Assembly: GCA_963724285.1 (NCBI GenBank) | Contig: CAVRUD010000013.1 | Coordinates: 248,001-312,000, forward strand | Length of the DNA: 64,000 nucleotides | DNA from: CAVRUD01 sp963724285 | GTDB lineage: Bacteria; Chloroflexota; Chloroflexia; Thermomicrobiales; UBA6265 | Reading direction: 5' to 3' | Shown: positions 60,529 to 64,000 of the stretch, piece after piece | How positions within the stretch are numbered: the stretch's first letter is position 1 | Layout of the letters: every line of letters starts with the position of its first letter | Position numbers and translations under genes: made by a program | Notes under the pieces: model-generated | The model's input: only the letters and a program-made list of their open reading frames with translations | Database searches by the model: none | Told to the model about the DNA's origin: nothing

Positions 60529-61644
60529 TTAGAGTAATGCGAGCGCGACGCCGATAAGGCCGGCCATCATCCCCAGCATCCAGAACCTGACGGTTATTTG
60601 CGTCTCCGACCAGCCAAGTAGTTCGAAATGATGATGGAGCGGCGTCATCTTGAACAGCCGCCTGCCGGTTCCGTACCTTCTTCGGGTCCACTTGAACCAG
60701 GCAACCTGGAGCATGACGGAGGTCGTTACCATCACGAAGACGAAGCCGACGATCGGGAGGAGAAGCCACTGGCCGGTCATGAAGGCGGCGGTCGCCAGCG
60801 CCGCGCCGATCGCCAGCGAACCGGTGTCCCCCATGATGACCTGGGCGGGGTGGGCGTTGAACCAGAGGAAGCCCATCAACGCTCCCACCATGGTGAAGCA
60901 GAAGGTGACCACCCCGACCTGGCCTTGCTGGTAGGCGATGATCCCGTAGGCCACGAAGGCAATCGCCGCCGTTCCCGCCGCCAGAGAATCGAGCCCATCG
61001 GTCAGATTGACCGCGTTCGACATGCCGATGATCGCGAAGGCTGCCATCGGCACGTAGAGGATGGACAAGTCGTACTGGCCGAAGAACGGCACGTAGACAT
61101 GGTGCAGGCCCAGGCCCCATGGGTCTGGCAGACGCAGGATGAGCGCCGCGGCCACCGCGAATCCCAACATCCAGGCGAACTTCATCCGGGCGGTCATGCC
61201 GAAGGCGCCTCCAGAGGAGAGAAAGCTCAGCCTCCGGTGGAGCCAGGTCGTCTCGCCGCGAACCAGGGTCATCAGGTCGTCGAGCGCGCCCAGGACCCCG
61301 GCCGCCAGCAACACCCCGATCGGCAAAAGCATCGACAGTCGCCCAACGGTATTGAACACAAGCGTGATAAGAACCACGGTCAACGAGATCATGACGCCGC
61401 CCATCGTCGGCGTGCCCAATTTGCCGATGTGGGTGTTCGGCCCGTCCATCCGCAGTTTCTTACCGATCCGGTGATGAATCAAAAAATTGATGATCGGGCG
61501 ACCCAGAATGACCGTGACGACGAACGCGAGTCCGGCCAGGGCCAACGAGACAGCCATGTTCTCGTTCGGGTCGGTTGGCATGATGCTGCTGGTCGCCGGC
61601 GCCTGCCGAATCGCAAGCGCCGCGACGTCGAGTCCGGTCATCAT
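60529..61644 (-). CDS. mraY: Phospho-N-acetylmuramoyl-pentapeptide transferase
   Basis: 371 residues with about ten TM helices. Signatures: LGTPTMGGVMISL, GALDDLMTLVRG (Asp pair), NAVNLTDGLDSLAAG, and FNAHPAQVIMGDTGSLAIGA, the Mg/UDP site; the HHH-like segment is TPLHHHFELLGW. It transfers phospho-MurNAc-pentapeptide to undecaprenyl phosphate, making lipid I. An N-terminal extension of about 25 residues precedes the first helix. The ATG overlaps the murF stop by four bases. Confidence 0.95.
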   Translation of the reverse strand: MMTGLDVAALAIRQAPATSSIMPTDPNENMAVSLALAGLAFVVTVILGRPIINFLIHHRIGKKLRMDGPNTHIGKLGTPTMGGVMISLTVVLITLVFNTVGRLSMLLPIGVLLAAGVLGALDDLMTLVRGETTWLHRRLSFLSSGGAFGMTARMKFAWMLGFAVAAALILRLPDPWGLGLHHVYVPFFGQYDLSILYVPMAAFAIIGMSNAVNLTDGLDSLAAGTAAIAFVAYGIIAYQQGQVGVVTFCFTMVGALMGFLWFNAHPAQVIMGDTGSLAIGAALATAAFMTGQWLLLPIVGFVFVMVTTSVMLQVAWFKWTRRRYGTGRRLFKMTPLHHHFELLGWSETQITVRFWMLGMMAGLIGVALALL

Positions 61645-63098
61645 GCCTTGTTTTCGGGCGCGAGCGGGGCAGGTGGACCGTCGACGTCACTCCTGGTATC
61701 GGTGCGCAACGCCGCGACGATGTTTTCCATCTCCAGCCCGCGCGATCCCTTGAGCAGGACGATATCGCCTGGTCGCAATGTCTCGCGCAGATGCTCGATC
61801 AATGCCTCGCGCTCATCGAGACCGAACGTATGGACATCGAGGGATCGACCGCCGAGCTCGGCCACCACGATCGCCTCGGCGGCGACAATCTGGGCAAGCT
61901 CACCAAAGGTGACGAGGACGTCGGCCACCTCACCGGCTCGCCGTCCGACGATTCGATGCTCCTCTTCGGCGAGTGATCCGAGCTCGCGCATCTCGCCTAG
62001 GACCGCAATCGCCCGCGTTGGGACAAGCTCTTCGAGCAACCCCAACGCCGAGAGGACGGAAGGCGTGCTGGCGTTGTAGGTATCATCGATCAGGCGGGAA
62101 TCGTTGGGCCCTGGCATGACCAGGAGGCGAACCTGGATGTTGGGATCGTCGAATCCGGGTAGCATCTCAGAAATGTGCATGCCAAGGGCATGGCCAACCG
62201 CGATTCCCGCCAATGCAAGCTGGACCGCGTGCCCGCCGATGAGCGGCACCTTGATGTAGAAGGTCTCGCCGTCGAGATGGAGCCGAAAGTTCGTTCCCGC
62301 CAGGCCATCGGTGGAGACTTCGTCGGCGCGGACATCGTTGGCCTGACCGAGTCCATAGGTGACGACCCGGGCCTTGGTGCGGTCGATCATCGCCCGCACG
62401 CGGAGATCGTCACCGTTGAGCACCGCAATCCCGTCTTCGGGCAGTGACTCGACGAGTTCGGTTTTTGTCTCGGCAATGGCCTCGATCGATCCCATCCGCT
62501 CAAGGTGCACGGGGAAAATGTTGGTCACAACACCGACGTTCGGCTTCGCGATGGCGGCCAACAGGGCCAACTCGCCGAAGGCATAAGCGCCCCCCATCTC
62601 GAGGACCGCCATCTCGGTGTCGTCGGGCAACTCCATCAGGCAAAGCGGCAGGCCGATCTCGGTGTTGAGATTGCCCGGACTGCGATATGTGCGGAATCTG
62701 GCCCCCAGGACGGCGGCGACGACTTCCTTGGTGCTCGTCTTGCCGACGCTGCCGGTGATCCCCACGACGGTGAGGTCGGTCATCCGGGACCGCCGGGCAG
62801 CCGCCAACTGTTGGAGCGCGAGAACCGGCTCTGCGACGACGATGAGCGGCAGCGCCACATCGGGATGGCCGTCGGCCCAGGAACGCCTGACCAGGGCTGC
62901 AAGGGCGCCGTTCTGCGCGGCCGATTCGACAAAGTCGTGGCCGTCGAACCGCTCGCCTTGGACCGCGATAAACAGGTCGCCGTCGGTAACGCGGCGCGAA
63001 TCCCGTTCGATCCGGTCGAATTCCGTCTCCGGCGGAAGAGAGCCTCGCAGCTCCCCGCCCGTGTCGGCCAGGAGCGTCCCAAGCGACACCATGCTCAT
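61641..63098 (-). CDS. murF: UDP-MurNAc-tripeptide--D-alanyl-D-alanine ligase
   Basis: 485 residues. N-terminal domain with SRRVTDGDLFIAVQGERFDG, ATP loop GITGSVGKTSTKEVVAAVL, the MEMGGAYAFGELALL region, and C-terminal DDTYNASTPSVLSAL and LGEMRELGSLAEEEHR. It adds the D-Ala-D-Ala made by Ddl. murE, which makes its tripeptide substrate, is not encoded here. Gene order is rsmH, murF, mraY. Confidence 0.95.
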   Translation of the reverse strand: MSMVSLGTLLADTGGELRGSLPPETEFDRIERDSRRVTDGDLFIAVQGERFDGHDFVESAAQNGALAALVRRSWADGHPDVALPLIVVAEPVLALQQLAAARRSRMTDLTVVGITGSVGKTSTKEVVAAVLGARFRTYRSPGNLNTEIGLPLCLMELPDDTEMAVLEMGGAYAFGELALLAAIAKPNVGVVTNIFPVHLERMGSIEAIAETKTELVESLPEDGIAVLNGDDLRVRAMIDRTKARVVTYGLGQANDVRADEVSTDGLAGTNFRLHLDGETFYIKVPLIGGHAVQLALAGIAVGHALGMHISEMLPGFDDPNIQVRLLVMPGPNDSRLIDDTYNASTPSVLSALGLLEELVPTRAIAVLGEMRELGSLAEEEHRIVGRRAGEVADVLVTFGELAQIVAAEAIVVAELGGRSLDVHTFGLDEREALIEHLRETLRPGDIVLLKGSRGLEMENIVAALRTDTRSDVDGPPAPLAPENKA

Positions 63099-63161
63099 CG
63101 GGATCTACGCTCCGCTCCCGCGCCGGCTCCGCGATTCTCAGGTGCAACAGCATGGATGTGC

Positions 63162-64000
63162 TCAAAGGGCAGCCGTTCGGCGGCTCGCAACACCGCAGAC
63201 CGAGATCGCGGGTTCGCCGCAGACCTCGTCGGCGCCGGGCTTGACCGCCTTGCCCGTCACCTTGCGCAGACGGGGCTGCTGGTCGCAGACGCAGACCGGG
63301 AGTCCGGGCGGACAGACGCAGGTGGCTGACTCGGCGGCGATGAACTGCTTGACAATCCGGTCTTCCAGGGAATGGAACGCGATCGTCACCAGTCGCCCTC
63401 CTGGCGCTAGCGCATCCAGAGCAGCGTTGAGACCATCTGTCAGCACCGAGAGCTCACGGTTCCGGGCGATCCGCAGCGCCTGAAATGTCCTGGTGGCCGG
63501 GTGGGTATCAGCCCCGCGGCGGCCACCGACCGCGTTCGCCACGATCTCCGCCAGGACGTCGGTGCGGGTGATGAGGGCACGATCCCGCTCGCGCACGATC
63601 GCCCGGGCGATCCGGCGCGACTTCGGCTCCTCTCCATACTCGAAGATGATGTTGGCGAGTTCGACCTCAGGAAGGGTGTTTACCATCTCGGCGACCGGCG
63701 CGCCCTCGCCGGGGTCAAGTCGCATATCGATCGGGCCCCCGGTGCGGAAAGAGAATCCCCGGCCGGCGTCATCGAGCTGGAACGAGGACAGACCCAGGTC
63801 GAACAAGACACCATCGACCGGCCCAACGTTGGCTTCCCGCAGAACCTCGCCCAGATGGGCGAAGTTTGCATGGACGATGCGAAGCCGGTTGCCGATACCG
63901 GGGTCGGCCATGAGGCGCTCTGCCCGGCGCACGGCTTCCGGGTCCGCGTCGAGCGCAAGCACCCGACCATCCGGCGCCGAGGATTCCAGAATTTTTCGCG
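63162..64000 (-). CDS. rsmH: 16S rRNA (cytosine1402-N4)-methyltransferase RsmH (5' end outside window)
   Basis: About 279 residues are visible; the frame is open through the window edge (RKILESSAPDGRVLALDADP), so roughly the first 30 residues are missing. Motifs: VLFDLGLSSFQLD, GFSFRTGGPIDMRLDP, HPATRTFQALRI and AFHSLEDRIVKQFI. A Cys-rich insert (CVCPPGLPVCVCDQQ) occurs near the end, as in many high-GC bacteria. It methylates C1402 of 16S rRNA and commonly starts the dcw cluster. Its stop is 63 bases before murF, too little for ftsL/ftsI. Confidence 0.93.
   Translation of the reverse strand, partial: RKILESSAPDGRVLALDADPEAVRRAERLMADPGIGNRLRIVHANFAHLGEVLREANVGPVDGVLFDLGLSSFQLDDAGRGFSFRTGGPIDMRLDPGEGAPVAEMVNTLPEVELANIIFEYGEEPKSRRIARAIVRERDRALITRTDVLAEIVANAVGGRRGADTHPATRTFQALRIARNRELSVLTDGLNAALDALAPGGRLVTIAFHSLEDRIVKQFIAAESATCVCPPGLPVCVCDQQPRLRKVTGKAVKPGADEVCGEPAISVCGVASRRTAAL

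Overview
The window is a GC-rich bacterial chromosome segment, most likely from the Chloroflexota (class Thermomicrobia or a relative). This is inferred from gene content and style: a HemQ-type heme branch, Tat-exported Cys-rich proteins, a reduced dcw cluster carrying a MurC-MurB fusion, HrcA/CIRCE control of dnaJ, and no outer-membrane genes. No marker such as 16S rRNA is present, so the placement is tentative. Several conserved genes (histidine kinase, hemQ, a PEP-mobile-domain protein) and several island genes carry single-base frameshifts. Most behave as one extra base, so residual assembly or sequencing errors are a real possibility and are kept separate from true gene decay.

Layout. 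0-4.2 kb: a family-5 peptide-type ABC importer (binding protein and two permeases; no ATPases in the window), ending in a repeat-rich gap and a strong palindrome. 4.9-8.7 kb (minus): an atypical response regulator coupled to a PEP-utiliser mobile domain, then a PhoR/PhoB-type two-component pair. 8.8-13.6 kb (minus): heme genes hemE, hemQ and one 950+ residue ORF fusing HemC, HemD and HemB. 13.82 kb: a selenocysteine tRNA (selC), followed directly by a decayed tyrosine integrase and a low-quality accessory region to about 20.4 kb (helix-turn-helix genes, a secreted protein with 19 tandem Cys-rich repeats, broken methyltransferase and acyltransferase genes), which looks like a genomic island at selC.

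20.6-32.5 kb: NUDIX hydrolase, a PotA-like ATPase with an amidinotransferase-family enzyme, larC with an apparent -1 frameshift signal, a luciferase-like oxidoreductase, murJ, a GNAT acetyltransferase, dnaJ with CIRCE, tRNA-Gln, glmU and prs. 32.6-41.5 kb: a CBS-domain membrane protein, birA, and an acyl-CoA oxidation locus (acyl-CoA dehydrogenase, thiolase, gamma-carbonic anhydrase, enoyl-CoA hydratase, EtfB/EtfA) interrupted by an IS200-like/RAYT unit and GTGAGAC-type repeats. 41.6-43.9 kb: a sugar isomerase and Gfo/Idh/MocA dehydrogenase pair.

44.2-50.3 kb holds the most unusual locus: an atypical protein-kinase-like gene divergent from a two-gene unit encoding a membrane coiled-coil protein and a MotB/ZorB-like protein (channel-type Asp in the single TM, long Ala/Thr coiled coil, OmpA-like end). 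It is flanked on both sides by members of a dispersed repeat family. 50.5-53.6 kb: flavin reductase, glycosyltransferase, trxA, nrdR. 53.7-64 kb (minus): a division/cell-wall cluster rsmH-murF-mraY-murD-murCB-ddl-ftsZ, without murE, murG, ftsI, ftsW, ftsQ or ftsA between these genes.
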